From the NCBI GenBank assembly GCA_009991425.1, contig JAACWH010000029.1:1-64000 (forward strand): a DNA stretch of 64,000 nt. Direction: 5' to 3'. Positions 28,242-38,051 of the stretch are shown piece after piece. Position 1 is the first letter of the stretch. The number at the start of each line of letters is the position of its first letter. The translations under genes were made by a program, and so were the position numbers. The notes under the pieces were generated by a model. That model searched no databases. It was not told where the DNA came from and worked only from the letters and a program-made list of their open reading frames with translations. This DNA is from Leptospira sp. (GTDB lineage: Bacteria; Spirochaetota; Leptospiria; Leptospirales; Leptospiraceae).

Positions 28242-30008
28242 TTGAGATATTTTTTTTCCCTTATTTTTCTTCCCATACGACTTTTGTTTTTAGTTTATTA
28301 TTTCTTGAGAAATTCATTTAATAAAGGAAATCATGTATATTTAGAAATTCCTTCATCATTCAATGAATCTCAAAAAAGTTTTCTTCTACGAAAAATCCAA
28401 GGAGATTCTGCAGATTCTTTTTTAATAGAATTTTTATCTGAACTAACTTTAATTAGAAAAGATCCAAGGGTAAAATACCTAAGTCTGCTGATTCCTAAAA
28501 TTGAATTAGGATTTTCTGAAATTCAAACCATTTATAAAGAATTAGATCGTTTAAAGAAAAATGGAGTGAGCATTTTTGGCTACAGTGAAGAAGGAGATAT
28601 CAAGTCTTTGTATCTACTTTCCATCTGTAATAAAAGATACAGCTCAGAAACATCGGAATTTACATCACTGCTTCCCTCAGTTGATTCCATGTTTTTTGGT
28701 GAACTAGCCAAAAAGTGGAAAGTTAAAGTGGATGTTTATAAATCAGGTGCATACAAATCTTTTGGAGAAATGTTTACGAGAAAAGATTTTTCTAAAGAAG
28801 CAAAATCAAATTTAAATATTTTAATACAAGACTTAAAAAAAGAAATTGTAGATACCATTCAACTTAACTCTAGCTTAAATGAAAAAATTCTTCAAAAGCC
28901 TATTCTAAATGCTAGTAACTTGAAAGAGATAGGCTTTTTCAATGAATTATTAGAATATGAAGATTTCCATAATAACTTTTTAAATACTAATCTAGATGAA
29001 CTTGCAATAACTTTAGAAAATAATTGGGAAAAATTAAACGATGATAAAAAACAGCAAGCGGATTCTAAAGAGTTAAGTATAAAACTAATTCATTATCGAG
29101 ATAGAATTTCCAATTTCAAAATTTTGAAACCTAAGAAATCCATAATCGCAATATTACCTATGAATGGAGAAATTTCAGAAGGAGATAGATCTGAAACAGA
29201 GATCAAATCAGGAGTAATCGAAAGACATTCTACCATTAAATTATTGAATGAGTTAAAAGATAAAAAAAATCTAAAAGCCTTAGTTCTTTCTATAGATTCT
29301 CCAGGTGGATCAGCTATCGATTCAGAAAAGATTTATCTGGCTTTAAAAGCTTTTGATAAAAAAATTCCAGTTTATACTTATATTTCAAACACCTGCGCTT
29401 CTGGTGGATACTATATAGCTTGCAGTTCCAGAAAAATTTATTCCAACTCAATTGGAATAGTTGGAAGTATTGGAACAATCATGATGCGATTTGATTTAGA
29501 AGGTTTATATAAACATTTAGGAATAACGAAAGACAGGATTGGATTTTATCCACATAGAGAGATCTTTACAGATTCAGGTAAACTTTCCAAAGATTCAATA
29601 GTATTTCTAACAAAAGAGATTCAAAGAGTAGAAAATTTATTTCTAAAAAGAGTAGAAGACGCTCGAAAAGTTGGAACAAGCACCCTATTAAAGATGGGTG
29701 GCGGTAGAGTATTTTCTCCCAAAAAATTCATAGATCATAAGTTAATTGATGAGAATTTATCTTTGATAGAAACTTTAGAAAAAATCCAAGAACAACATTC
29801 AATATTAAAACCCCAAATAGAGTTTTTAGCCCCTAATTATAACTTAAAATTAGCAATTCGAAAATCGATTCCATTTGTAAAATCTTTACTTAAATCTGAT
29901 TTTAGAACAATAATAAATATCCTTTTGAAAAAATACAACAAGCATCCTGAGAATAAAATTTATTTTCTAAATCCTATCGTAGCTTCTCTTCAACATTGGA
30001 TAAAATAA
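28242..30008 (+). CDS. sppA: Signal peptide peptidase SppA, 67-kDa type
   Basis: SppA digests cleaved signal peptides in the membrane using a Ser/Lys dyad. The 588-residue protein has an N-terminal transmembrane helix (about 5-23) and two tandem S49 domains, the long form as in E. coli. Ser387 in TCASGGYYIAC is the nucleophile, and Lys172 in GAYKSFGEMFTRKDFS aligns with the general base of the N-terminal domain. The oxyanion region SIDSPGGSA is intact. The TTG start at 28242 has a GAGG eight bases before it. It is divergent from uvrA. Confidence 0.92.
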   Translation: MRYFFSLIFLPIRLLFLVYYFLRNSFNKGNHVYLEIPSSFNESQKSFLLRKIQGDSADSFLIEFLSELTLIRKDPRVKYLSLLIPKIELGFSEIQTIYKELDRLKKNGVSIFGYSEEGDIKSLYLLSICNKRYSSETSEFTSLLPSVDSMFFGELAKKWKVKVDVYKSGAYKSFGEMFTRKDFSKEAKSNLNILIQDLKKEIVDTIQLNSSLNEKILQKPILNASNLKEIGFFNELLEYEDFHNNFLNTNLDELAITLENNWEKLNDDKKQQADSKELSIKLIHYRDRISNFKILKPKKSIIAILPMNGEISEGDRSETEIKSGVIERHSTIKLLNELKDKKNLKALVLSIDSPGGSAIDSEKIYLALKAFDKKIPVYTYISNTCASGGYYIACSSRKIYSNSIGIVGSIGTIMMRFDLEGLYKHLGITKDRIGFYPHREIFTDSGKLSKDSIVFLTKEIQRVENLFLKRVEDARKVGTSTLLKMGGGRVFSPKKFIDHKLIDENLSLIETLEKIQEQHSILKPQIEFLAPNYNLKLAIRKSIPFVKSLLKSDFRTIINILLKKYNKHPENKIYFLNPIVASLQHWIK

Positions 30009-30103
30009 AGGATTTCTATTTTTTTTGTGTGATATTATAGGAATAAATCTTCTAATATGAAGAATTTTAAAATATCTAGATTTGAGATCATCTGATTATA
30101 AAT

Positions 30104-32968
30104 ATGCCTAAAAAAATAATTTCATTTAAGCGACTTATCTGGATAGTAATAGTCGTAGGTAATATTACTTTATTATCTTTGTGCTTGTATGTTTGGTCTG
30201 AAATTCAAAAAAGTCAACAAAACGAAATAAGACAAAATTCAATTGAAATAGCTAATGAAATAATTGTATCTAGCGATGAACTAACACGACTTGCCCGCAA
30301 CTATCTAGCAACAGAAGAACCAATTTTTAAAGAAGACTATATATCCACTTTAACAATCCAGAGTGGAGAAAATCCAAGACCTATTTTATATAAAATTCCT
30401 CATTGGGATTATCAAACAGAAAATTTAAATTTAGAATCGAGGAATATTCCTTTTGAAAAAATTGTTGAATTAGGAAATTTAATTGAATTCGAAAAAACTT
30501 TAATTAAAGAAATCACTAAGCTATCTGATAAACTTCATTCATCTGAAACAATAGCATTCGAAGTTTATGAATCCAATAAAAACTATAAAAATAAAGCTCT
30601 TGGTTTACTTTATAATAAGGAATACAGAAATTTAAAAAAGGAATTGATGGGAAAATCCCACAGACTTTATCAAAGTATTGAAAGACGAACCAAGAATGAT
30701 TTAGACTTTTGGTCTAAGTTAACGAATGTACTAAGAAATTTATTCTTTTTATTTATACTAAGTCTATTTATAATTTCTACTTATTTATACTTTGAACTCA
30801 GATCTATCTTGGGTGATAATCCATACAGATTGTATTATGCGATAGAAAGTATTGGCAATGGAAATTTCAATTCTGAGATCACAACAAAAGATGAGAAGAC
30901 TTATAGTATACTTAAATGGCTTTCGATTATGCAAAATAAATTAGAACAAGCAAGCATCGAAAGATCTAAATTCGAAAAAACATTAATTGCTAAAGAAAAT
31001 TTCATTCGCTCAGTAACAGATATTTTTCCTGGTATGCTAGGATATTGGAATAAAAATTTAATTTGTACTTACGCAAATTCTAAATATTTAGAATGGTTTG
31101 GAAAATTAAACAATAATATAATTGGCGCACATATTATTGATGTGATAAGCGAAGATACTTACTATAAAAATTTACATTATATTAACAAAGCATTAGCTGG
31201 AGAAAAAGTACAATTCGAAAGAACATTAATTAAAGCAGATGGATCAACAGGCTATACTCTAGCTCATTATATCCCAGATTTTAATAATGAGGGTAATGTT
31301 GCTGGATTCTTAGCAGTAGTGACAGATATTACTGAATTAAAAGAATTTGAATTGAACCTAAAAGAAAATAAAAAACATTTAGAATATGTATTGGATAATC
31401 TACTAACAGGAATAGTTCAAATTAATACTCAAGGTGAAATTATCTATGCTAACAAAGCAGCAGAAGATATTCTTAATATAGAAAAAAATATTATCAGTGG
31501 TTTATATTTCAATAGTAAAGATTGGCGGCAAATAGACGAAGAGAACAATCCCTTTCCTCAAGAAAAACTTCCATTAGCTATTGCTTTAACAGAAAATAGG
31601 GTGGTTACAAATATTGAACATGGCATAATTGACGACCACGGTAATTGGAAATGGTTGATAGTAAATGCATATCCTATCTACGATTCAAAAAATAATCTAA
31701 TTGGAGGTATTGCAAACTTTTTAGATATCACTCAAAGAAAACTTGCAGAAAGGTCGCTTATTCAAGCTAAAAAAGTAGCTGATACAGCAAACAATGCAAA
31801 ATCAGAATTTTTAGCAAATATGAGTCATGAAATTAGGACACCCCTAAATGGTATTGTTGGTTTCTCTGATCTTGTCTCTCAGACTGAATTAAATGAAGAA
31901 CAGAGCTTATTTGTTAACTTAATTAAAAAATCATCACTAACCTTACGAAATCTTATCAATAGTATTTTAGATTTTTCTAAAATTGAAGCTGGAAAATTTG
32001 AATTAGATTATCAAAATATTCATTTGAAACAATTTATCCAACAGACTGTCGATTTAATCAGGTACCAAATTGATGAAAAAAACTTAAATTTCATACTAGA
32101 GTTTAATGTTCCAAATGAAATACAGATCCTTACTGATGAAATAAAGCTTAGACAAATTCTGATAAATTTACTAACTAATTCTATTAAATTCACAGAAAAC
32201 GGTTATATTAAAATTACAATCAATTCAGAAAAGTTAGAGTATACGAATAAAGAAATGTTAATTTATTTCAGTATCGAAGATTCTGGAATAGGAATTCCAC
32301 CTGAAAAACATAAAGATATCTTTGAAGCTTTTTCTCAAGCAGATTCCTCAACTACAAGAAGGTATGGCGGAACAGGACTTGGTCTAACAATTTGTAATAA
32401 AATTTTAAAATTATTTAATTCCACTTTAGAACTTACAAGCCAAGAAGGGATTGGAAGTAAGTTCCGATTTAAGCTTAAGGCTGAATTTGCTATTAGTAAA
32501 GAAAAACAAAATATTGAAGTTAAGAATAAAAATATTTCTACTAATGATAAACCATTAGATGAGTTAGAAATAAAACAATCAAGTTTATATGATTCCTTTA
32601 AGATTTTAATTGCTGAAGACAATTTAATTAATATGTTACTAACGAAATCTATAATTAAAAAGACTCTACCAAATGCTACTATACTGGAAGCAGTTAATGG
32701 TAAGATAGCTATAGATATATATCTAAGAGAAAAACCAGATATAATATTTATGGACATACAAATGCCCGAAATGAATGGCTATGAGGTTACTACTGAAATA
32801 AGGAATACCATCAAAGACAATTTAACGCCAATAATAGCTCTAACCGCAGACAACTTCTCTCTAGATCGAGAAAAATGTTTTCAAATTGGGATGAATGATT
32901 TCATAGGTAAGCCAATGGTTAGTGATGCTGTTGAGAATTCTTTAAAAAAATGGTTAATTAGAAAATAG
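30104..32968 (+). CDS. Hybrid sensor histidine kinase/response regulator with PAS domains
   Basis: The order is: transmembrane helix (about 10-30), an extracytoplasmic helical sensor of about 170 residues, a second transmembrane helix (about 208-230), a HAMP-like linker, two PAS/PAC domains (about 300-420 and 425-545), then HisKA with FLANMSHEIRTPLNGIVGFS. His575 is the predicted autophosphorylation site. The HATPase domain has LINLLTNSIKF, DSGIGIPPE and GGTGLGLTIC. A receiver domain follows, with Asp884 in FMDIQMPEMNG and the conserved Lys in IGKPM. The signal is unknown and no separate output regulator is adjacent. A convergent cyclase gene lies eight bases beyond. Confidence 0.94.
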   Translation: MPKKIISFKRLIWIVIVVGNITLLSLCLYVWSEIQKSQQNEIRQNSIEIANEIIVSSDELTRLARNYLATEEPIFKEDYISTLTIQSGENPRPILYKIPHWDYQTENLNLESRNIPFEKIVELGNLIEFEKTLIKEITKLSDKLHSSETIAFEVYESNKNYKNKALGLLYNKEYRNLKKELMGKSHRLYQSIERRTKNDLDFWSKLTNVLRNLFFLFILSLFIISTYLYFELRSILGDNPYRLYYAIESIGNGNFNSEITTKDEKTYSILKWLSIMQNKLEQASIERSKFEKTLIAKENFIRSVTDIFPGMLGYWNKNLICTYANSKYLEWFGKLNNNIIGAHIIDVISEDTYYKNLHYINKALAGEKVQFERTLIKADGSTGYTLAHYIPDFNNEGNVAGFLAVVTDITELKEFELNLKENKKHLEYVLDNLLTGIVQINTQGEIIYANKAAEDILNIEKNIISGLYFNSKDWRQIDEENNPFPQEKLPLAIALTENRVVTNIEHGIIDDHGNWKWLIVNAYPIYDSKNNLIGGIANFLDITQRKLAERSLIQAKKVADTANNAKSEFLANMSHEIRTPLNGIVGFSDLVSQTELNEEQSLFVNLIKKSSLTLRNLINSILDFSKIEAGKFELDYQNIHLKQFIQQTVDLIRYQIDEKNLNFILEFNVPNEIQILTDEIKLRQILINLLTNSIKFTENGYIKITINSEKLEYTNKEMLIYFSIEDSGIGIPPEKHKDIFEAFSQADSSTTRRYGGTGLGLTICNKILKLFNSTLELTSQEGIGSKFRFKLKAEFAISKEKQNIEVKNKNISTNDKPLDELEIKQSSLYDSFKILIAEDNLINMLLTKSIIKKTLPNATILEAVNGKIAIDIYLREKPDIIFMDIQMPEMNGYEVTTEIRNTIKDNLTPIIALTADNFSLDREKCFQIGMNDFIGKPMVSDAVENSLKKWLIRK

Positions 32969-32976
32969 ATTTTAAA

Positions 32977-35139
32977 TTATTTAACTAATCTTGTAAATAC
33001 ACCATCCCATCCTATTGGTGGAGGCTGTTTATAATATAATTTACATCTGTTAATTAATAATTGACAAGCTTTATCATCTTCACCTTTAATATGGATCGCT
33101 GTTTCAAAAAGATCAATAGCTTCTGACCATTTCATATTTTGATACAAATTAAATGCATCTTCGTAACATTGAACAAATTCATTTTCGTGAGAACTGCTTT
33201 GTCCAATTTGATTTCTTAAAGAATAGATTAACAAAGGTTTATCTTTCCCTTTAACTCTAATAGAATCTAATTTCCAAAAGTCAAAATTATCCTTACAAGA
33301 ATTATAAATATTTTCAGATACTAAAATAGGAATTCCATAATCCTTGGCAGCAGCTTCCAATCGAGCAGCGAGATTTACAGTATCTCCCATCATCGTGTAG
33401 GAAGCCAAACTATCTGTCCCCATAAATCCCACTTTCGCTAAACCACAGTTAAGCCCAATTCGAAATTTCATATTCTGAGCTTTTATAGTATACTTATTTT
33501 CTATAGTCCAAGTTTGATTTAATTCTTTCATCTTAGCTACCATTGCGAGTGCAGTATTACAAGCATCTATTGGATGAGTTTGATTTTTAATGGGGGCACC
33601 GAATATTCCGACTATTGCATCTCCAATATATTTATCTAAGGTGCCATAATTAATCTTTAACTCATCTGTCATGGCACTAAGATATTCATTCAACAATTTA
33701 GCTAAATCTGTTGCTGAGAGTTCTTCAGAAATTTCAGAAAATGCCGCTACATCTGAGAAAAATGCTGTAATCTTCCATTCCCCACCTTCTTTTAAGGCTT
33801 CAATATCTTGTAATGCTAGTGAAACCACAGAAGGGTCGATTAAATTACGTAGAACGGAGTTGTATTTTCTTTTCTCAAATCCCTCCTTATAAGTTACGTA
33901 TGAATAACCCAGAATAAATGAAATAGGTAGAGTCACAGTAAAAGGTGCGATGGGAATCAAAATATCATTGAGGTAAAGAATAAAACTCGATAAACCGATT
34001 AGAAAAAAAATTCCAAAAGGAACAATTATTCTTAATAAATTATTATCTGAAACCAAGAGAAAATATGCGATTAACAACAGAAAGATGAATGCAAAAAGAT
34101 TTCCCCAATACATAGGAATTTCGAATAGGCTATGATTTTCCAGTAAGTTTGATATGAAATTTGCTTGGATAATAACTCCTGGAAATAAACCTAATGGTGT
34201 AACAACGTCATCATGTGTTCCTGGTGCTGTTGTTCCTAAAATAACAATTTTATTTTTGAAATTTTCTAATGGAATCAATAATTGCGATTCATCTTCTATA
34301 GTTCCTTCAATAATTCGAGAATATGTTTCTAACACATCACTGGCTGAATATCTTGGAATATTTTTAAGAGCATTTGATGAATAATAATAGGATCGAATGA
34401 ATCCTTTTTGATTTATAGGAAATTCATAAAAATTTTCTTGCTTTTCAAGTATCAGCTTATCTTCATTAAATTCAAATTTCATAGGATCATTTTCGAAAAA
34501 AGCAACCATTGAAAGTGTGGGAAACATATAATCAGTCAAGGATACAATAGGAGCAAATCTTCTAAGAACTCCATCCTTATCTGGCATAACATTTACGACA
34601 TGGATATGGGGAGCAGTCTCCCCAATTTGACCATTAGGGAATGAGGCAGATTCAAAATTAGCAAGCTTTAAAGTTTCATTTTTACCAAGGCTATACCTTT
34701 CATATAATTTAAAATACTTTTGACTTATATTATATTCATCAGCTCTAAAGGCTGCAGAGTGAGAAATATTTGGAAATATTGAATTCGCTAATACTAATGT
34801 TTCATCATCTTCGGAATTTTCTGTGAACAAAATATCATTCACAATGAAGTTAGCTTCTGCCATATTTAGAAATGCATAAATAGAAGGATAAATTGATCTT
34901 CTCCAGGGCCAACGTCCCACCTCAGGATTATTTGCATAATGAGCCAAACTATGCTCATCAATATCTAGTATAACTACATCCTTAGAGAACAAATGATGGT
35001 CAGGATAAATATATAAGGGAACATCAGATAGTTTTTTATTCCATATTTCTAGGATACCAAATGCTTCAAAAAAAAACAACAATGCAAGGGGAAATAAGAT
35101 CGTTAAAAAGTAAGGAGTAATTTTATCTCTAATTTTCAT
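32977..35139 (-). CDS. CHASE2-domain adenylate/guanylate cyclase
   Basis: An N-terminal transmembrane helix (about 9-28) precedes a CHASE2 extracytoplasmic sensor (about 40-335, with VVILDIDEHSLAHY, GRWPWRRSIYP and VILGTTAPGTHDDVVTPLG). Three transmembrane helices follow (about 340-415), then a class III nucleotide cyclase domain (about 455-650). The metal-binding Asp residues sit in AFFSDVAAFSEIS and YIGDAIVGIFGAP, and NLAARLEAAAKDYG is the transition-state region. A short TPR-like tail ends the protein. The product, cAMP or cGMP, is not decided. Its ATG overlaps the stop of the SH3-M48 protease by four bases. Confidence 0.93.
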   Translation of the reverse strand: MKIRDKITPYFLTILFPLALLFFFEAFGILEIWNKKLSDVPLYIYPDHHLFSKDVVILDIDEHSLAHYANNPEVGRWPWRRSIYPSIYAFLNMAEANFIVNDILFTENSEDDETLVLANSIFPNISHSAAFRADEYNISQKYFKLYERYSLGKNETLKLANFESASFPNGQIGETAPHIHVVNVMPDKDGVLRRFAPIVSLTDYMFPTLSMVAFFENDPMKFEFNEDKLILEKQENFYEFPINQKGFIRSYYYSSNALKNIPRYSASDVLETYSRIIEGTIEDESQLLIPLENFKNKIVILGTTAPGTHDDVVTPLGLFPGVIIQANFISNLLENHSLFEIPMYWGNLFAFIFLLLIAYFLLVSDNNLLRIIVPFGIFFLIGLSSFILYLNDILIPIAPFTVTLPISFILGYSYVTYKEGFEKRKYNSVLRNLIDPSVVSLALQDIEALKEGGEWKITAFFSDVAAFSEISEELSATDLAKLLNEYLSAMTDELKINYGTLDKYIGDAIVGIFGAPIKNQTHPIDACNTALAMVAKMKELNQTWTIENKYTIKAQNMKFRIGLNCGLAKVGFMGTDSLASYTMMGDTVNLAARLEAAAKDYGIPILVSENIYNSCKDNFDFWKLDSIRVKGKDKPLLIYSLRNQIGQSSSHENEFVQCYEDAFNLYQNMKWSEAIDLFETAIHIKGEDDKACQLLINRCKLYYKQPPPIGWDGVFTRLVK

Positions 35140-36389
35140 AATGATTTCTTCGCCTGGATATAAGCCTCATCAGAATTCTTTAAATCACTAATTGAACCCA
35201 TTGACTTCAAAATATTTTCTATTTTGTTTACTCTTTGTGAGGTAGATGGATGAGTTTTTAAAATAGAATTCTCATTTGGGATTTTGGATAAATTTTCTAT
35301 ATACTTAATAAAATTGTGAGGCAAGTATCCTAATTGTACCATGAGTTGAACTGCTGACTCGTCTGCTTCATACTCAGTTTCAATATCTCTCCCTTTTTCA
35401 TAAAATTCTTCCTCGTAAGCCTCTAAGGCAGTCAAACTCGCTGTTGATACTATTTCTATGGAAGGAGTCGCAAGAAGAGATGATATGATTTCCAGAAAGG
35501 CATTGTCAGTTGCTATTTCACCGTGGTGGTTCAAGACTACATGAGAAATTTCGTGAGACAAAATTCCAACTAACTCAGATTCATTCTTAGTATTCTCAAC
35601 TGCAGCTCGAGTTAAAAAAATAAATCCACCTGGACAAGCAAAAGCATTGATTTCACTGGAGTCAAGAATTCCAAAACGAAATGAAAGATCCTGTCTTGAT
35701 GTTATTTGAGCTATACTTTGTCCAAGATTATTTAAATAAATCGTAAACTCTTCATTTTTAACTAAGCCATATTTTTGAATGAGTTTGGCTGCTAGAATTC
35801 TACCCATTTTCACTTCTGCCTTAGTCTCAGAAGGTAAGGGATTACTTGAAAAATCAAAAAAAGATGAATTTTTCGATTCATCAATTACCTGAACATTATC
35901 TAGAGATTGTTCTACTGAGGCTTGTCCAATATTCTCTAACCATCTAACTGAATCGAAATCAAAATCGCTACTAGCTCCTCTAAGGCGTAACTTTTCTGTT
36001 TCAGAAAGTCCTCTAGCAGCTGCAGTTTTTGTGAAATCAGAAGCTCTTTGTCTACCTAATGCTTGCTCATTGGATGAGTGAGTTGTTCCCAATTTAATCT
36101 GTTTACCTGGTGGAAATGCAGAGATAAATAATTTAGACACAAAACCTGTCTTTTCTCCATATCTGACTTGGTAAAATAACCCGGACTCTGAAACTTTCTT
36201 TAAGCTCGATCCTATATTCAAAGTGGCCCCTTGTGAATCTATCTTTGGTGCAACTAGTAATTTAGCTTTAGGACTCTGTACATAATATATTTCATTAGAC
36301 AATAAATTATTTAAAACAAAAAAATAACTAAAAGCTAAAAACAATAAATCCTTGGCATTAGTTATTTTTGAAAACTTATTAGTCAACAT
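35136..36389 (-). CDS. Exported M48 family metalloprotease with N-terminal SH3 domain
   Basis: A signal peptide or anchor (about 12-32) is followed by a bacterial SH3 domain (about 36-92; YYVQSPKAKLLVAPKIDSQG). A linker leads to an M48 peptidase domain (about 190-410) with the zinc motif HEISH (279-283) and the downstream Glu-rich ligand helix (RDIETEYEADESAVQLM). M48 proteins of the BepA/LoiP type act in envelope protein quality control. The mature enzyme is expected in the periplasm, the SH3 domain perhaps anchoring it to peptidoglycan. It is translated just ahead of, and coupled to, the CHASE2 cyclase. Confidence 0.9.
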   Translation of the reverse strand: MLTNKFSKITNAKDLLFLAFSYFFVLNNLLSNEIYYVQSPKAKLLVAPKIDSQGATLNIGSSLKKVSESGLFYQVRYGEKTGFVSKLFISAFPPGKQIKLGTTHSSNEQALGRQRASDFTKTAAARGLSETEKLRLRGASSDFDFDSVRWLENIGQASVEQSLDNVQVIDESKNSSFFDFSSNPLPSETKAEVKMGRILAAKLIQKYGLVKNEEFTIYLNNLGQSIAQITSRQDLSFRFGILDSSEINAFACPGGFIFLTRAAVENTKNESELVGILSHEISHVVLNHHGEIATDNAFLEIISSLLATPSIEIVSTASLTALEAYEEEFYEKGRDIETEYEADESAVQLMVQLGYLPHNFIKYIENLSKIPNENSILKTHPSTSQRVNKIENILKSMGSISDLKNSDEAYIQAKKSL

Positions 36390-36478
36390 AAATATATGGA
36401 TATTGATCTATATAGCTTTAGAAAATTCAATTTATTTCTGTTATTTCTTATATTTTTTCACTGATGACCAATTCAATA

Positions 36479-36507
36479 TTGACAGAATTAAACCTAATCT
36501 CTGTGAT
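36479..36507 (+). promoter_or_regulatory. Sigma-70 promoter of the acidic lipoprotein gene; probable leaderless start
   Basis: A perfect TTGACA (36479-36484), a 17-base spacer and TGTGAT (36502-36507, four of six) precede the ATG at 36516 by only eight bases. No Shine-Dalgarno sequence is present. Transcription would start at or next to the start codon. Confidence 0.5.
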
Positions 36508-36515
36508 ATCAGAAT

Positions 36516-38048
36516 ATGAATCGAAAGTTGATAATTTATTTCATAGTTTTTTCAACTTTATTCCACTGCAACTTAGGCAAGGATAAAAGTAACGATCCAC
36601 TTGAATTACTTGCGCGTCTCCTCCTTCGTCTGAGTTTAAATGGTTCTGCAATTAATTCTGAATTACCGAGTAATGTTTCCGTTGCCGTTCCTAGATCCAT
36701 ACGTAAAGCAGATGCAGGACTATCATTTTCTGTTAAGCAAAAAAATACCAAAGATCTAAACACATTGCTCTCTACAGGAACAACAGGAATTGGGATTTTG
36801 CAAGAAGGTTCATCGATTATATCCAATATTCTCCAAGATTCAAAAAGGGATTTGGTTTTAGTCTCACCTGTCTATAGTCTTGCCAAAGCCTCACCTGGAG
36901 TTTGTATACCTGGAGGTAGGTCGAATACAACTATTGGCCAATTAGCAATTGATGAGATGATCAGTGGATTAATTCGTCTTGGTCTATCCCAGACAGAAGC
37001 AGAAGCACAATTAATATCCCTACAAGGACAAGGTGTACTTCCCAGAATCGGACAGTCTATCCCTACTCCAGCTATAGTTTATTTCCCTTCTACTGAAAAA
37101 CCTTATAACCACGAAATCCGATTTAGCTTTAGTGATAGTATTTCTATTCCAAAAGCATGCCCTACCAATATCAATTCTAAAACTGCCTTTGATAAAACCA
37201 TACGTTGGAAAGATGATAAGAGTCAAATTTTTAGCTTCATCCAAAAAAATTTAAAAATCTTGAATTTAACAATTACCGTTACTGGTTCATTAACTTATTT
37301 TACATCCAGTGGTAAGAAAGATAGATCCATTTTAAACACAAAATTAGTTACAAATTTTGGAAATAATAACACGAATGAAGTAACCAAAACTCTAACAGTA
37401 GAAGAATGCAACCAAGAAACAGAAGCGAATACTTCGAATTGTATATCCTTAAACTTCAAATCAAGAGAAAAAAAGTCTTCTGCTATAACTGTTGATACTA
37501 ATATCAATGGTAGAACGGACAATGAAGGTGGACGTTCAATTACCACAATTAAAGAAACAGGTACTGGAGCAGCGGATGATATTGAAATATATGAAAGCTT
37601 TGATCCAGATGGGACAATCACTTGGTTGGAATACTATGAAGATGGTGTTTATACAGACGGATTTGGAACAGATGATGGGGATTATTTTTTCGATGAGAAT
37701 GATCTATTTGATGGCTTCGTTGAATTAGTTTTAGATATAGGATGTGTCCCAGGAGGTATAAACGCTGATTGTATAGGTGAAAATGCTCCTGTTGATTTTT
37801 CTGATTATGATTTTTTTGTAATAGTTTATACGGGAGATGATCCCAATACCGATGAAGATTTAATCTTAGGCTATGGAGAATACGAAGACTTTGATCTGAG
37901 TGCTGATTATAATGACCAAACTGAAGTTGAAATAGTCTATTTCGGAGAAGAAGAAGACGTTCCTTTCTTAGAAGTTTGGCGTCTAGATTTCGATATAGAT
38001 GATAATGTAATTTATGTTCAATTGAATGATACACTCTCAATTCTTTAA
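36516..38048 (+). CDS. Putative lipoprotein with acidic C-terminal region
   Basis: The N-terminus MNRKLIIYFIVFSTLFHC is a short lipoprotein signal with Cys18. The 510-residue protein has no recognised family. A Ser/Thr-rich N-terminal part includes SVAVPRSIRKADAGLSFS and a CNQETEANTSNC cysteine pair. After about residue 330 the sequence becomes strongly acidic, with many Asp-Gly and Asp-Asp pairs and aromatic residues (for example DDGDYFFDENDLFDGF). This suggests a calcium-binding or beta-rich surface domain. It is followed after three bases by a FadL-like outer membrane protein, so the two may act together at the outer membrane. Confidence 0.7.
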   Translation: MNRKLIIYFIVFSTLFHCNLGKDKSNDPLELLARLLLRLSLNGSAINSELPSNVSVAVPRSIRKADAGLSFSVKQKNTKDLNTLLSTGTTGIGILQEGSSIISNILQDSKRDLVLVSPVYSLAKASPGVCIPGGRSNTTIGQLAIDEMISGLIRLGLSQTEAEAQLISLQGQGVLPRIGQSIPTPAIVYFPSTEKPYNHEIRFSFSDSISIPKACPTNINSKTAFDKTIRWKDDKSQIFSFIQKNLKILNLTITVTGSLTYFTSSGKKDRSILNTKLVTNFGNNNTNEVTKTLTVEECNQETEANTSNCISLNFKSREKKSSAITVDTNINGRTDNEGGRSITTIKETGTGAADDIEIYESFDPDGTITWLEYYEDGVYTDGFGTDDGDYFFDENDLFDGFVELVLDIGCVPGGINADCIGENAPVDFSDYDFFVIVYTGDDPNTDEDLILGYGEYEDFDLSADYNDQTEVEIVYFGEEEDVPFLEVWRLDFDIDDNVIYVQLNDTLSIL

Positions 38049-38051
38049 TAT

